Shown: positions 1-8,833, counted from the stretch's first letter. The stretch: 64,000 nt of DNA from Rugamonas aquatica (GCF_009380215.1 NZ_WHUG01000005.1:372001-436000); one strand, 5' to 3'. Numbers and translations: made by a program. The notes: a model not told the origin generated them from the letters alone.

Positions 1-993
1 ACCGACGGCGTCGCCAAGCAGTACGACGTGCTGCTGGTGGCCGCGCCCATCCTGGCGTGGACCCGCTTCGCCATCGCCTCGGGCGCGATCCCGGCCGATA
101 TCCTGACCACGCTGTCGGCGCACTTCTCGGCCCACCTGCTGGCCGACGGCACGCACATGGCGATGTCGCCGACGCTGTTCTCGATCGACCAGCTGCCGCG
201 CAGCCATGTCGAGACCTACGCCAAGGTGCACAAGCTGGCGCAGGCCGCGCTCAAGGGCACGGTGCTGAAGGCCGACACCAAGGTGCCGGAGACGGCGCCC
301 TTCCTGGCCGACACGCGCTACCTGCTGGTGGCCGTGGTGGCGCCTGCGGGCGGCCCGCTGTTCCGCTGGCAGATGCCGGCCAACCAGGCCAACTTCGTCA
401 ACGAACGCACCAACGCGCTGGAGCAGTGGCGCGCGCAGGTCACGCCGACCATCAACCGCCTGCTGCCGGGTTGCGGCGTCGAGCTGCTGCTGCCGGAGGC
501 TTACTACATGGCCTGCCGCGAGGCGGACAAGCTGATCCGTCCGGTATCGATCCGCGCCGCCGTGCACTACCTGACGCACACGCTGGCCATCGAGCCGTCC
601 GAATTGCGCGCGGTGATCGCCGGCTTCGGCGAGGAAAGCGCCGACGGCCAGATCGACGAGTACCGCGTGGCCTTCACCCAGCGTTCGACGCCGGACGTGA
701 TCTACGGTGTGGTGTGGCCGCTGTACGGGCAGGAAGACGAGGAAGGCACGCCGCCGGAAGGTCCGCTGCAAGGCGGCCCGGGCGGCATCCTGCAGAAGCC
801 GATTACGCCGGTGGAGGAAATCATCAGCCACCTGAACGAATCCGGCGTCACGCAGATCAAGAAGCACAGCGAGCGCTTCGTTGCGGAGTTCTGCGACGAC
901 TGCGGCGCGCCGCTGTTTGCCGACCCGGTCGGCGAACTGGCGCACGCGGAAATGCCCGAGGATGCGCCGACAGGCACCGAGCACTTCCACTAA
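1..993 (+). CDS. DUF2863 family protein (5'-truncated by window)
   Basis: The frame is open from the first base, so the true start lies upstream of the window; 330 residues are visible. The sequence resembles the DUF2863 family, found mainly in Burkholderiales, whose function is unknown. The C-terminus carries a small cysteine cluster (FCDDCGAPLF) that could bind a metal, followed by an acidic tail. No signal peptide or membrane segment is visible in the part present. It is followed within four bases by a REP-like repeat that probably ends its transcript. The family call rests on recalled sequence features, not a search, and nothing here indicates a biochemical role. Confidence 0.6.
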   Translation, partial: TDGVAKQYDVLLVAAPILAWTRFAIASGAIPADILTTLSAHFSAHLLADGTHMAMSPTLFSIDQLPRSHVETYAKVHKLAQAALKGTVLKADTKVPETAPFLADTRYLLVAVVAPAGGPLFRWQMPANQANFVNERTNALEQWRAQVTPTINRLLPGCGVELLLPEAYYMACREADKLIRPVSIRAAVHYLTHTLAIEPSELRAVIAGFGEESADGQIDEYRVAFTQRSTPDVIYGVVWPLYGQEDEEGTPPEGPLQGGPGGILQKPITPVEEIISHLNESGVTQIKKHSERFVAEFCDDCGAPLFADPVGELAHAEMPEDAPTGTEHFH

Positions 994-996
994 GCC

Positions 997-1078
997 CCGT
1001 CATACCCGCGAAAGCGGGTATCCATACTTCGCCTCTACGGAAGCGAAGCATGGGTCCCCGCCTTCGCGGGAACGACAT
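997..1078. repeat. REP/dRS3-like palindromic repeat, copy 1
   Basis: An exact inverted repeat ATACCCGC-GAAA-GCGGGTAT lies at 1002-1021. After a spacer with a second small inverted repeat (ACTTCGC..GCGAAG), a CCCCGCCTTCGCGGG hairpin follows. The same architecture occurs at 35297-35359. Such CCCGCGAAAGCGGG units are common intergenic repeats in beta- and gammaproteobacteria and resemble neisserial dRS3. It lies between two converging genes and may act as a bidirectional terminator. Confidence 0.75.
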
Positions 1079-1086
1079 AGGGTGGC

Positions 1087-1551
1087 TTACCAGGCTGAGT
1101 ATGGGTGCTTGATCAGGCTGGAGTTCAGATAGCGCAGGTCGTCGGTGACTTCCTCCCCTACCCACTCCGGCTTTTCAAACGCCTGGTCTTCCGAACTCAA
1201 TTCAATCTCGGCCACGACCAATCCTGCGTTCGCGCCGAGGAACTCGTCGACTTCCCACACATTGCCGGCGTAATCGATACGGCGGCGGTACTTCTCGATC
1301 AGCGGCTGTTCGCACAGGCGATCCAGCAGCTCCACCGCATCGGCCATCGGGATTGGATACTCCCACTCGCCGCGCGTGGCGCCGACGTTGCGGCCCTTGA
1401 TCGTCATCACCGCCCGGTCGCCCTCGATACGCACGCGCACCACGCGATCCTTGTGCGACGACAGATAGCCCTGGCGAAAAAACACCGGCTCGCCAAGGCT
1501 CATCCACGCATCGCCGCGCAAGAGGAACTTGCGCTCGATTTCAACGCCCAT
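1087..1551 (-). CDS. CYTH domain protein (triphosphate tunnel phosphatase family)
   Basis: A 154-residue protein beginning with the CYTH signature EIERKFL at residues 4-10, followed by the alternating Lys/Arg/Glu strands (VRVRIEG, MTIKGRN, EVDEF, VAEIELSSED) that line the triphosphate tunnel of this superfamily. Its size is that of the short bacterial members, which hydrolyse inorganic triphosphate or thiamine triphosphate; a CyaB-type adenylate cyclase is possible but less likely. It probably acts in the cytosol with Mg2+ or Mn2+. Its ATG lies one base after the stop of the upstream carboxypeptidase gene, so the two are likely co-transcribed and translationally coupled. The substrate cannot be told from sequence. 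Confidence 0.85.
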   Translation of the reverse strand: MGVEIERKFLLRGDAWMSLGEPVFFRQGYLSSHKDRVVRVRIEGDRAVMTIKGRNVGATRGEWEYPIPMADAVELLDRLCEQPLIEKYRRRIDYAGNVWEVDEFLGANAGLVVAEIELSSEDQAFEKPEWVGEEVTDDLRYLNSSLIKHPYSAW

Positions 1552-1552
1552 C

Positions 1553-2677
1553 TCAGGCGTCCAGCGACAGCAGGATAGGTTGCAGCATGGCCGCGCCCAG
1601 CGCCGCGCTGCGGGCGCCGTTCCAGCCCACGTGCGGATCCGGCAGGTCGGCGTTGTCCTTGAACGGCATCTCCAGGGTCAGCGCCAGGCAGCCGAAGTGG
1701 TGGCCGACGTATTTCGACGCCAAGGTCAGCATGTCTTCCTTGTACTTGCTGGCGGCGTAGCCGTATTTGTCCTGGAAGTCCGGGCTGGCGTTCTTGTAGC
1801 GGTTGATGAAGTCCTGCTGCTTGACGCGTCGCTCTTCGCTGAAGTTCTCCAGCATCTCGTTACCAGCCACGAAGTTGTACGGCAGCGCTTCGTCGCCATG
1901 GATGTCGAAGAACATGTCGATGCCGGTTTCGTGCATCTTCTGCTTCACGTACAGCACCTCCGGGCTGCGCTCGACGGATGGCGTCATCCACTCGCGATTC
2001 AGGTTGGCGCCCGAAGCGTTGGTGCGCAGGTTGCCGCGCACCGAGCCGTCCGGGTTCATGTTCGGCACGATGTAGAACACGCAGCGCTGCAGCAGCTTGC
2101 GGGCGATAGGATTGGCGTCGTCCAGCAGCGAATCGATCAGGCCTTCGACGAACCATTCGGCCATCGACTCGCCCGGGTGCTGGCGAGCGATGATCCAGAT
2201 TTTCTTTTCCGCTTCCGGCTGGCCGATGACGACCAGGTTCATGTCGCGGCCATCGATGGTGTTGCCCAGGTCGTGCACGCGGGCCAGCGGATGCTCGGCC
2301 ACTTCGCCCAGCAGGCGCAGGTGGCGCTCGAACGAATACGGCTCGAAGTAGGCGTAGTAGACGCTGTCGGTTTCCGGCGTGTGCTTGATCGTCATGACTT
2401 CGCCATCGAAGGAGGTCGGCACGCGGAACCAGGTTTCGGTGTCGTAGCTGGCGACGGCCTGGTAGTCCTCATAGCCCTTGGCGTAAGTGGCCTGGCCGGC
2501 GTTCAGGAAGCGCATGCGCACTTGCTGGCCGCGCGCGCCCTGCAGGCGGAAGTGGAACCACTGGTGAATGTCGGCGTGCGAGTCCTTGCGCAGATTCAGT
2601 TCGATCTCCGCCGCGCTGTCCGCGCGCAGCACCTCGATGGCGCCGGAGTCGAAGTTTTGGCTGATTTTGATGGTCAT
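1553..2677 (-). CDS. M14-type zinc carboxypeptidase (cytosolic carboxypeptidase-like)
   Basis: A 374-residue protein with a beta-sandwich N-terminal domain (about 1-120) and an M14 peptidase domain. Zinc-binding and catalytic features are visible: RQHPGES (His and Glu ligands), VPNMNPDGSVRGNLR with the arginine pair, NLNREW, and DIHGDEALPY containing the third zinc ligand. A glutamate near the end (LTLEMPFK) fits the general base. The arrangement matches the AGBL/cytosolic carboxypeptidase subfamily. No signal peptide is present. It is the first gene of a two-gene unit with the CYTH gene one base downstream. The physiological substrate in bacteria is not known. Confidence 0.85.
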   Translation of the reverse strand: MTIKISQNFDSGAIEVLRADSAAEIELNLRKDSHADIHQWFHFRLQGARGQQVRMRFLNAGQATYAKGYEDYQAVASYDTETWFRVPTSFDGEVMTIKHTPETDSVYYAYFEPYSFERHLRLLGEVAEHPLARVHDLGNTIDGRDMNLVVIGQPEAEKKIWIIARQHPGESMAEWFVEGLIDSLLDDANPIARKLLQRCVFYIVPNMNPDGSVRGNLRTNASGANLNREWMTPSVERSPEVLYVKQKMHETGIDMFFDIHGDEALPYNFVAGNEMLENFSEERRVKQQDFINRYKNASPDFQDKYGYAASKYKEDMLTLASKYVGHHFGCLALTLEMPFKDNADLPDPHVGWNGARSAALGAAMLQPILLSLDA

Positions 2678-2709
2678 GTTGATCCAATATTAAGTGAATA
2701 CCGATGACG

Positions 2710-4203
2710 CTATTTTACCAGCATGCTCCCTTCCCGCTTGTAGCGGGCATGCCAGGACAAGGCCTGCTCCAGATGGTGCGGAGTCTGGCCGCCGCCTTTC
2801 AGCGCCTCGGCGAAGTAGGCGCGCAGCTGCGGGCGGTAGTCGGGATGGGCGCAATGCTCGATGATGAGCGGCGCCCGCTCGCGCGGCGCCAGGCCGCGCA
2901 GGTCGGCCAGGCCCCACTCCGTCACCAGCACATCGACATCATGCTCGGTGTGGTCGACGTGGGCGGCGAACGGCACCACGCTGGATATCGCACCGTCCTT
3001 GGCCACCGATTTGCTGACGAACAGCGACAGCTGGCCGTTGCGGGCGAAGTCGCCCGAGCCGCCGATGCCGTTCATCATATGTGTGCCGCCGACGTGGGTG
3101 GAGTTGACGTTGCCGTAGATGTCGAACTCCAGCGCCGTATTCAGCGCGATGATGCCCAGCCGCCGCACCACCTCGGGATGGTTGCTGATCTCCTGCGGGC
3201 GCAGCACGATGCGCTCGCGGTACTGCTCGATATTGCGGACGAATTTTTCATGCACGGCCGCCGACAGCGTGATCGACGACGCCGACGCCATCGACAGCTG
3301 GCCCGAATCGAGCAGTTCGATCGCGCTGTCCTGCAGCACTTCCGAATACATGGTCAGGTTGCGGAACGGCGAATCGATCAGGCCATGCAGCACGGCGTTG
3401 GCGATGGTGCCTATGCCGGCTTGCAGCGGCCGCAGTTCCGGTCCCATGCGCCCTGCTTTCACTTCACCTTCGAGGAAGGCGATCACGTGGCGGGCGATGG
3501 CGGCGGTTTCCGCGTCGGGCGGCAGCGCGTTGGACGGGCTGTCCGGACTATCGGTGATGACGATGGCGGCGATGCGGTCGGGATGCACCGGGATCGAGGT
3601 CCAGCCCATGCGCTGCCACGGCGCCAGCAGGGGAATCGCGCCGCGGTGCGGGCGCGCGCCGGGCACGTAGATGTCGTGGAAGCCTTCCAGCGCCAGCGGC
3701 GCGCTGAGGTTGATCTCGACGATCACCTTGTCGGCCTGCTGGACGAAGTTGGCCGAGTTCCCGACCGACATGGTGGGAATGATGCCGCCGTCGGGCGTGA
3801 TCGCCACCGCTTCGATGACGGCGATGTCGATCCTTTTCAAGTCGCCGGAACGCAGCTGCTCGGCCGTCTCCGACAGGTGCTGGTCGATGAACATCACCTC
3901 ACCGGCGTTGATCTTGCGGCGCAGCGCGGCGTCGGCCTGGAAGGGCATGCGGCGCGCGACCACGCCGGCGCCGGCCATCAGGCCGTCGCTGTCATTGCCC
4001 AGCGAGGCGCCGGTCAGCAGCGTCAGGTTCAGCGGCTCACGGCGGCAGCGCTCCACCAGCGCCAGCGGCAGCGCCTTGGCGTCGCCGGCGCGGGTGAAGC
4101 CGCTCATGCCGACGCTCATGCCGGTCTTGAACAGCTGCGCGGCCTGCGCGGCGCTCATAATCTTTTCCATCAGCGCCGGGCGGCGGATACGGTCTTCATG
4201 CAT
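2710..4203 (-). CDS. succinyl-CoA:acetate CoA-transferase / acetyl-CoA hydrolase family
   Basis: A 497-residue protein typical in length and motifs of class I CoA-transferases of the ScpC/AarC/Cat1 group. Visible are GMSGFTRAGD near the N-terminus, the active-site glutamate in MYSEVLQD (about residue 285), and the conserved GIGGSGDFARN near residue 385. The reaction would move CoA between succinyl-CoA and acetate or a related acid in the cytosol. A good Shine-Dalgarno sequence (GAGGAG) precedes the ATG. The gene is divergent from a LysR regulator across 87 bases, suggesting that regulator controls it. A propionyl-CoA:succinate specificity cannot be excluded. Confidence 0.88.
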   Translation of the reverse strand: MHEDRIRRPALMEKIMSAAQAAQLFKTGMSVGMSGFTRAGDAKALPLALVERCRREPLNLTLLTGASLGNDSDGLMAGAGVVARRMPFQADAALRRKINAGEVMFIDQHLSETAEQLRSGDLKRIDIAVIEAVAITPDGGIIPTMSVGNSANFVQQADKVIVEINLSAPLALEGFHDIYVPGARPHRGAIPLLAPWQRMGWTSIPVHPDRIAAIVITDSPDSPSNALPPDAETAAIARHVIAFLEGEVKAGRMGPELRPLQAGIGTIANAVLHGLIDSPFRNLTMYSEVLQDSAIELLDSGQLSMASASSITLSAAVHEKFVRNIEQYRERIVLRPQEISNHPEVVRRLGIIALNTALEFDIYGNVNSTHVGGTHMMNGIGGSGDFARNGQLSLFVSKSVAKDGAISSVVPFAAHVDHTEHDVDVLVTEWGLADLRGLAPRERAPLIIEHCAHPDYRPQLRAYFAEALKGGGQTPHHLEQALSWHARYKREGSMLVK

Positions 4204-4290
4204 GGCGATCTCCTCATTCTTTGATTCAGTATAGAATTCGAAGATCAGTCGCTGTATGACTTAAATTCCTCATATCCAGTCGAAATATTC
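4204..4290. promoter_or_regulatory. divergent promoter region CoA-transferase / LysR
   Basis: This 87-base AT-rich spacer separates the divergent CoA-transferase and LysR genes. It contains AGTATAGAATTC and TGTATGACTTAAATTCC, with several T-N11-A arrangements of the LysR-box kind. I infer it holds both promoters and the regulator's binding site; no single operator stands out. Confidence 0.4.
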
Positions 4291-5175
4291 ATGGATCTGC
4301 GATCGCTGCGCTACTTCGTCGAAACCGTCCGCCTGAACAGCTTCACGCAGGCGGCGGAGTCGCTGCACGTCACCCAGTCGACCATCAGCAAGATGGTGCG
4401 GCAGCTGGAGCAGGAAGTCGGCGCGCAGTTGCTGCTGCGCGAAGGCCGCACGCTGACGCTGACCGATACCGGCAGCGTGGTCTACGCGCGCGGCGAGCAG
4501 ATGCTGGCCGTCATGCAGCAGCTGACCGCGGAAGTGCGCGACACGCAGGAAGCCCGGCGCGGCCAGCTGACCATCGGCATACCGCCGATGATCAACCTGC
4601 TGTTCACGCCCGTGCTCAAGGCCTTCCGCCAACGCCACCCGGACATCGCGCTGACCCTGCGCGAGGATGCCGGCCAGGCGCTCGAACGCCAGGTGGCGAT
4701 GGGCGAACTGGAAATCGGCATGACGGTGCTGCCGGCCGACCCGCATCTGACGTTGCAGACCTCTCCCATCGCCAGCTACCCGATCTGGGCGCTGGCCGCG
4801 CGCGGCACCTTCCAGAAGCACCGCACCACGCTCAAGCTGAAGGCCCTGGCGGGCATGCCACTGGTGCTGCTGAAGGATGATTTCGCGCTGACGCGCAGCC
4901 TGCGCCACGCCTTCAGCGCGGCCGGCTTCGAACCGCAGATCGCCGCGCAGAGCGGCCAGTGGGATTGGCTGGTGGCGATGGCCTCGGCCGGCATGGGCGT
5001 GGCGCTGCTGCCGGAACCGTTCATCCACCGGCTGGCGATAGGCCACCGCCTCGACGCGGTACGGCTGGTGGAACCGGAGCTGCAATGGCAGGCCGCTCAC
5101 GTGTGGCGCGGCGACTACCTGTCGCACGCCGCCCGCGCATGGCTGGCGGTGTGCGAGGACGTGCTGCCCGCCTAG
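4291..5175 (+). CDS. LysR family transcriptional regulator
   Basis: A 294-residue protein with an N-terminal winged helix-turn-helix (residues 1-60: LRYFVETVRLNSFTQAAESLHVTQSTISK) and a periplasmic-binding-like effector domain starting near residue 92 (GQLTIGIPPM). Length is standard for the family. It is transcribed divergently from the CoA-transferase gene, the usual arrangement of a LysR activator and its target, so it probably responds to an organic acid or CoA metabolite. Its stop codon overlaps that of the converging patatin gene within a single CTAG, so the two transcripts necessarily overlap unless terminated inside coding sequence. Confidence 0.92.
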   Translation: MDLRSLRYFVETVRLNSFTQAAESLHVTQSTISKMVRQLEQEVGAQLLLREGRTLTLTDTGSVVYARGEQMLAVMQQLTAEVRDTQEARRGQLTIGIPPMINLLFTPVLKAFRQRHPDIALTLREDAGQALERQVAMGELEIGMTVLPADPHLTLQTSPIASYPIWALAARGTFQKHRTTLKLKALAGMPLVLLKDDFALTRSLRHAFSAAGFEPQIAAQSGQWDWLVAMASAGMGVALLPEPFIHRLAIGHRLDAVRLVEPELQWQAAHVWRGDYLSHAARAWLAVCEDVLPA

Positions 5176-6278
5176 AGCGCAGGCAGTTCGTGGATGGCGA
5201 TGCCTTCGATGGGATCGATCTCGCGGTCCCACGGGCGCATCTCGATGAAGCGCTTGGTGTCTTCATAGCCCGCGTGCCAGCGGGCGCGGATGCCGGCGGC
5301 GCTGAAGTCGATGTCCTTGGTGTGATCCTCGTTGCCGACGCGCGGCGCCTTCAGCGACAGCACGTGCATGGTGGTGCCGCAGCCCCATGCGGCCAGCTCG
5401 CGCACTTCCGGCGACATCGCCGCTTCGTCCGACAGGTGCAGCGTCAGTTGGCGGATCACATGACGCAAGCGGTGCAGCTTGCGCTGCTGCTCGATGTTGC
5501 TGGCGCGGCTGGCGTATTGGATTTCCTTGTACTTGTCCAGCACCTGCAACATGCTTTGCGGTTCGCTGCCGTCCGGGTTCCACACCTGCACCGAGAAGAT
5601 CACCGAGTTGCGGCGCGGCTCATCATCAAGCACCGCCTCGATCGGCGTGTTGGAGTAGATGCCGCCGTCCCAGTAAGGCTGGCCATCGATGCGCACGGCG
5701 GGAAAGGCCGGCGGCAGCGCGCCGGAGGCCATCACGTTCGAAGCGTTCAGCGCTTCCTTGCGACTGTCGAAGTAACGCATGTCGCCATTGCGGGCGTTGA
5801 CCGCGCCCACCGTCAGGCGCGTATGGCGGTCGTTGATGTAGTCGAAATCGACCAGCGTATCGAGCGTGGTCCGCAGCGGCGTGGTTTGGTAGAAGGACGC
5901 GTGTTCGACGCCGACCCGCGCATCGGGATTCCACCATGAGGAGAGATTGGGTTCGAAGAACGCCGGTATGCCCTGCCCCACCGTGACGGCGTTGGCCAGC
6001 ACGCGCGGCATGGCGGAAAAGCCCAGCGCGTTCTGCTCCATGCGGTGCCAGAACTGGCGCAGCCGGTCCATGCGGTAGCGCGGCTCGTTGCCGGCGATGA
6101 TGGCGCCGTTGATGGCGCCGATGGAAGTGCCGATCACCCAGTCCGGCTCGACGCCGGCTTCGTGCATGGCCTGGTAGACGCCCACCTGGTAGGCGCCCAA
6201 CGCGCCGCCGCCTTGCAGCGCCAGCACGACTTGTCCCGGCATCGAAGGCGACGCGAGTGGAGCGGGTTTGCGATTCAA
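5172..6278 (-). CDS. patatin-like phospholipase family protein
   Basis: A 368-residue serine hydrolase of the patatin fold. The oxyanion loop ALQGGGALGAYQVG is at residues 19-32, the nucleophile motif GTSIG at about 50-54, and the catalytic aspartate in DGGIYSNTP near 205. The C-terminal third (DKYKEIQYASR onwards) matches the DUF3734 extension of bacterial patatins. It would hydrolyse acyl esters in the cytosol or at the inner membrane; no signal peptide is evident. The start codon is TTG, chosen because GGAGG sits six bases before it. A large inverted repeat separates it from the catalase gene upstream on the same strand. Confidence 0.87.
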   Translation of the reverse strand: MNRKPAPLASPSMPGQVVLALQGGGALGAYQVGVYQAMHEAGVEPDWVIGTSIGAINGAIIAGNEPRYRMDRLRQFWHRMEQNALGFSAMPRVLANAVTVGQGIPAFFEPNLSSWWNPDARVGVEHASFYQTTPLRTTLDTLVDFDYINDRHTRLTVGAVNARNGDMRYFDSRKEALNASNVMASGALPPAFPAVRIDGQPYWDGGIYSNTPIEAVLDDEPRRNSVIFSVQVWNPDGSEPQSMLQVLDKYKEIQYASRASNIEQQRKLHRLRHVIRQLTLHLSDEAAMSPEVRELAAWGCGTTMHVLSLKAPRVGNEDHTKDIDFSAAGIRARWHAGYEDTKRFIEMRPWDREIDPIEGIAIHELPAL

Positions 6279-6297
6279 GTGTGACCTCCGGAAGGAT

Positions 6298-6351
6298 GCG
6301 GACTACGCTGCACTGCACCATCCGATTGTAGTGCAATTGCGCGTAGTCCGC
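6298..6351 (-). terminator. long inverted repeat downstream of catalase
   Basis: Arms GCGGACTACGC (6298-6308) and GCGTAGTCCGC (6341-6351) pair perfectly, and the inner TGCACTGCAC/GTGCAATTGC pairs partly around a 12-base loop. It lies between the catalase stop and the patatin start. No T-run follows, so it could be a rho-assisted terminator, an mRNA-stabilising hairpin or a protein site. Confidence 0.5.
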
Positions 6352-6360
6352 AGCTTCTGT

Positions 6361-7821
6361 TTAGGCCACCACGCCGCGCGCGGCCAGCGCGGCGCGCACG
6401 CCGGCGCCGTAGGCCGGGTCGGCCTTGTCGAAGTGGCCCAGCTGACGGGCGATGATCTCGGCGCTCACCTGGCTCAGCGGACCGGCGATGTTGTCGAACA
6501 GGTTCTGCTGCTCCTGCGCCGGCATCAGGCGGAACAGATTACCGGCTTGCGTGTAATCGTCTTCCTGGCCGCGGCCGTCGTAGCGGGCCGCGCCGCCTTG
6601 CAGCGCCAGCGCCGGCTCGCCGTGGCCCAGGCCTTGCGGATTGCTGCCGCCCGCTTCGGTGGCCGCGTAGTTCTGCGCCGCGCCGCCGTTGGCGATGGCC
6701 ATCGCGCCGTCGCGCTGCTGGTTGTGGAAGGGGCAGCGCGGCGCGTTCACCGGCAGGTGCTGGTGGTTGGTGCCGACGCGGTACAGCTGGGCGTCGTGGT
6801 AGGCGAACAGGCGTGCTTGCAGCATCTTGTCCGGCGAGTAGCCCATGCCCGGCACCACGTTCGATGGCGACAGCGCGGCCTGCTCCACTTCGGCGTGATA
6901 GTTGAGCGGGTTGCGGTTCAGCTCGAACACGCCGACCGGGATCAGCGGGAAGTCCTTGTGCGGCCAGACCTTGGTCAGGTCGAACGGATTCCAGCCGGTG
7001 CGCGCTTCCCATGCGGCCAGTTCGGCCTCGGTCGCCACTTGCAGCTTGACGTCCCACTGCGGGAAGTCGCCGGCCGCGATGGCGCCGAACAGGTCGCGCT
7101 GGGCGTAGTCCGGGTCGGTGCCGGCGATGCGGGTGGCTTCGGCGGCGGGCAGGTTCTTGATGCCTTGTTTGGTCTTCAAGTGCCATTTGACGTAGACGCG
7201 TTCACCGGCCTCGTTGATCAGGCTGAAGGTGTGGCTGCCGAAACCGTCCATGTGGCGGTAGCCGTCCGGCGTGCCGCGGTCGGAGAACAGCATCGTTACC
7301 TGGTGCAGGCTTTCCGGGGTCTTGCTCCAGAAGTCGAACATCATGGTTGGCGATTTGAGGTTGGTCTGCGGATCGCGTTTCTGGGTGTGGATGAAGTCGG
7401 GGAACTTGATGCCGTCCTTGATGAAGAACATCGGCGTGTTGTTGCCGACCAGGTCCCAGTTGCCTTCCTCGGTGTAGAAGCGCATGGCGAAGCCGCGCGG
7501 ATCGCGTTCGGTGTCGGCGCTGCCCTTCTCGCCGCCGACGGTGGAGAAGCGCACGAAGGTGTCGGTCTTCTTGCCGATCGCGGAGAACAGTTTGGCTTTG
7601 GTGTACTTGGTGATGTCGTGGGTGACGGTGAAGGTGCCGTAGGCGCCCGAACCCTTGGCGTGGACCACGCGCTCAGGGATGCGCTCGCGGTTGAAGTGCT
7701 GGAGTTTTTCGATCAGGTGGAAGTCTTGCAGCAGCAGCGGGCCGCGCGGGCCGGCGCTGGCGGAGTTCTGGTTGTCGGCGACCGGGATGCCGGAGGCGGT
7801 GGTGATCGGTGGCTGGCTCAT
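6361..7821 (-). CDS. katA: monofunctional haem catalase (clade 3)
   Basis: A 486-residue haem catalase of small-subunit type, converting hydrogen peroxide to water and oxygen. Catalytic histidine (H54 in ERVVHAKGSGAYG), the distal asparagine (N127/N128 in LVGNNTPMFF) and the proximal haem-ligand tyrosine (Y341 in RLFAYHDAQLYRVG) are all present, together with RFSTVGGEKGSADTERDPRG. Length and absence of a C-terminal flavodoxin-like domain place it in clade 3. No signal peptide, so cytosolic. AAGGAG precedes the ATG. About 85 bases upstream is an OxyR-type palindrome, suggesting peroxide induction. Confidence 0.95.
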   Translation of the reverse strand: MSQPPITTASGIPVADNQNSASAGPRGPLLLQDFHLIEKLQHFNRERIPERVVHAKGSGAYGTFTVTHDITKYTKAKLFSAIGKKTDTFVRFSTVGGEKGSADTERDPRGFAMRFYTEEGNWDLVGNNTPMFFIKDGIKFPDFIHTQKRDPQTNLKSPTMMFDFWSKTPESLHQVTMLFSDRGTPDGYRHMDGFGSHTFSLINEAGERVYVKWHLKTKQGIKNLPAAEATRIAGTDPDYAQRDLFGAIAAGDFPQWDVKLQVATEAELAAWEARTGWNPFDLTKVWPHKDFPLIPVGVFELNRNPLNYHAEVEQAALSPSNVVPGMGYSPDKMLQARLFAYHDAQLYRVGTNHQHLPVNAPRCPFHNQQRDGAMAIANGGAAQNYAATEAGGSNPQGLGHGEPALALQGGAARYDGRGQEDDYTQAGNLFRLMPAQEQQNLFDNIAGPLSQVSAEIIARQLGHFDKADPAYGAGVRAALAARGVVA

Positions 7822-7905
7822 TGCTATGACTCCTTGAGAATTGATAGTGAAATCATTCTAAGGAGCACAGCCAAAAACATAAAGCCAATTAATTTTATTG
7901 AATTA

Positions 7906-7920
7906 ATAGTCATTGACTAT
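7906..7920 (-). promoter_or_regulatory. OxyR-type palindrome upstream of katA
   Basis: ATAGTCATTGACTAT is a perfect palindrome around one central base and fits the ATAG-N7-CTAT spacing of an OxyR half-operator. A weaker TTAT lies a further seven bases to the left. It sits in AT-rich sequence 85 bases before the catalase ATG. Inferred peroxide-responsive site. Confidence 0.6.
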
Positions 7921-7924
7921 CAGT

Positions 7925-8617
7925 CTATTTATTTTGCTCGCTCCCAGAAGCAATCGTAAACTCCCTGAGTTCTCCGTATTTATCACCACTGTTCAACACC
8001 ATGTACAAATCGGCTGTGCCCCCCAGGGTTCCGTGTGGTTGATGGCAATTTAGCAGCCCGCAGCGCAAGTTGCGCTGGCGATCCACATTGGCCTGGATTT
8101 CCCAGAAACGGGTGTGTTTGTCGATGCCGAAACCGTCGAATTCCAGATAGCCAGGGAAGACGCCCTTGGATAGCCATACGGGATCGATCGGATTGCCCTG
8201 CGCATCGCGTGCACGCAGATCGTATAGGCCCTCGTCGGCATCACGATTGAAGCGCACATTTATCTGCGCTACCTGCGCGGGGTGATCGAAGCTACCGGCA
8301 ATTTCGATGCCGAGTCCGTCCCACTTGCACCAAAGGGGACGCTCATTCCTGCGTGCGCAAACCGCCCCCTTGCCTATGATCTTTTGCCACTGCTCGATAC
8401 GCTGCCCCAGTACCAGCGGTTTGCCGTTGAAGGTGATCGTACTGCCTTGCACCACGAGCTCGGGTTGTGCGCCCTTCTCGACTTTTCTCGCAGAGCCATA
8501 GTCTTTCAGGGCGCCAGCCTTCTTCGCTGCCTTTTCAAAAAAGTCGGCTATGCTGGGCGTGGCGCCATGGCATTCAAATGCCGCAAGCCAGAGCAGCGGC
8601 AATAGAATTTTAATCAT
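7925..8617 (-). CDS. exported protein of T6SS effector island, function unknown (DUF7738-like)
   Basis: From the ATG at 8617 the product is 230 residues and begins with a clear signal peptide (MIKILLPLLWLAAFECHGA). The mature part has a mixed beta-rich domain with TITFNGKPLVLG, CARRNERPLWCKWDGLG and a C-terminal CGLLNCHQPHGTLGG, giving four cysteines that may form disulfides in the periplasm. It resembles a family often found beside T6SS effectors (I believe DUF7738), so an immunity or accessory role is possible. The same frame is open upstream to an ATG at 8833 that overlaps the preceding lipoprotein stop; I prefer 8617 because it exposes the signal peptide. Function not recognised. Confidence 0.6.
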   Translation of the reverse strand: MIKILLPLLWLAAFECHGATPSIADFFEKAAKKAGALKDYGSARKVEKGAQPELVVQGSTITFNGKPLVLGQRIEQWQKIIGKGAVCARRNERPLWCKWDGLGIEIAGSFDHPAQVAQINVRFNRDADEGLYDLRARDAQGNPIDPVWLSKGVFPGYLEFDGFGIDKHTRFWEIQANVDRQRNLRCGLLNCHQPHGTLGGTADLYMVLNSGDKYGELREFTIASGSEQNK

Positions 8618-8833
8618 CGCCAAGCTGAACTGGCCATCACGCATGCTGATCTCAAGCCCACTCCCTCGCGGCCTTTCGAAACGAAACCAGCCGCAGCACA
8701 GGCCTGTGCGTGATTGAACGTTTCTAAGTCGGATCAGCTCATTCAATCCCGATAGCTCTTTGGCACTGAAAAATTCATCTACATTGGCCGGTTCAATGTT
8801 CGCGGCAACCGGCAGCGCCAATAGGGCCGTCAT
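8618..8833 (-). pseudogene. open remnant fused in frame before the exported protein
   Basis: The ATG at 8833 overlaps the stop of the DUF3304 gene (ATGA), as expected for a coupled downstream gene, and reads 72 residues (MTALLALPVAANIEP...) straight into the signal peptide of the next protein. A hydrophilic 70-residue stretch before a signal peptide is implausible for one protein. After the second lipoprotein copy the same position holds ATGACCGCC that stops after six codons. I infer both are beginnings of a lost downstream gene, perhaps an effector. If instead translated, the product would be a 302-residue fusion. Confidence 0.4.
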
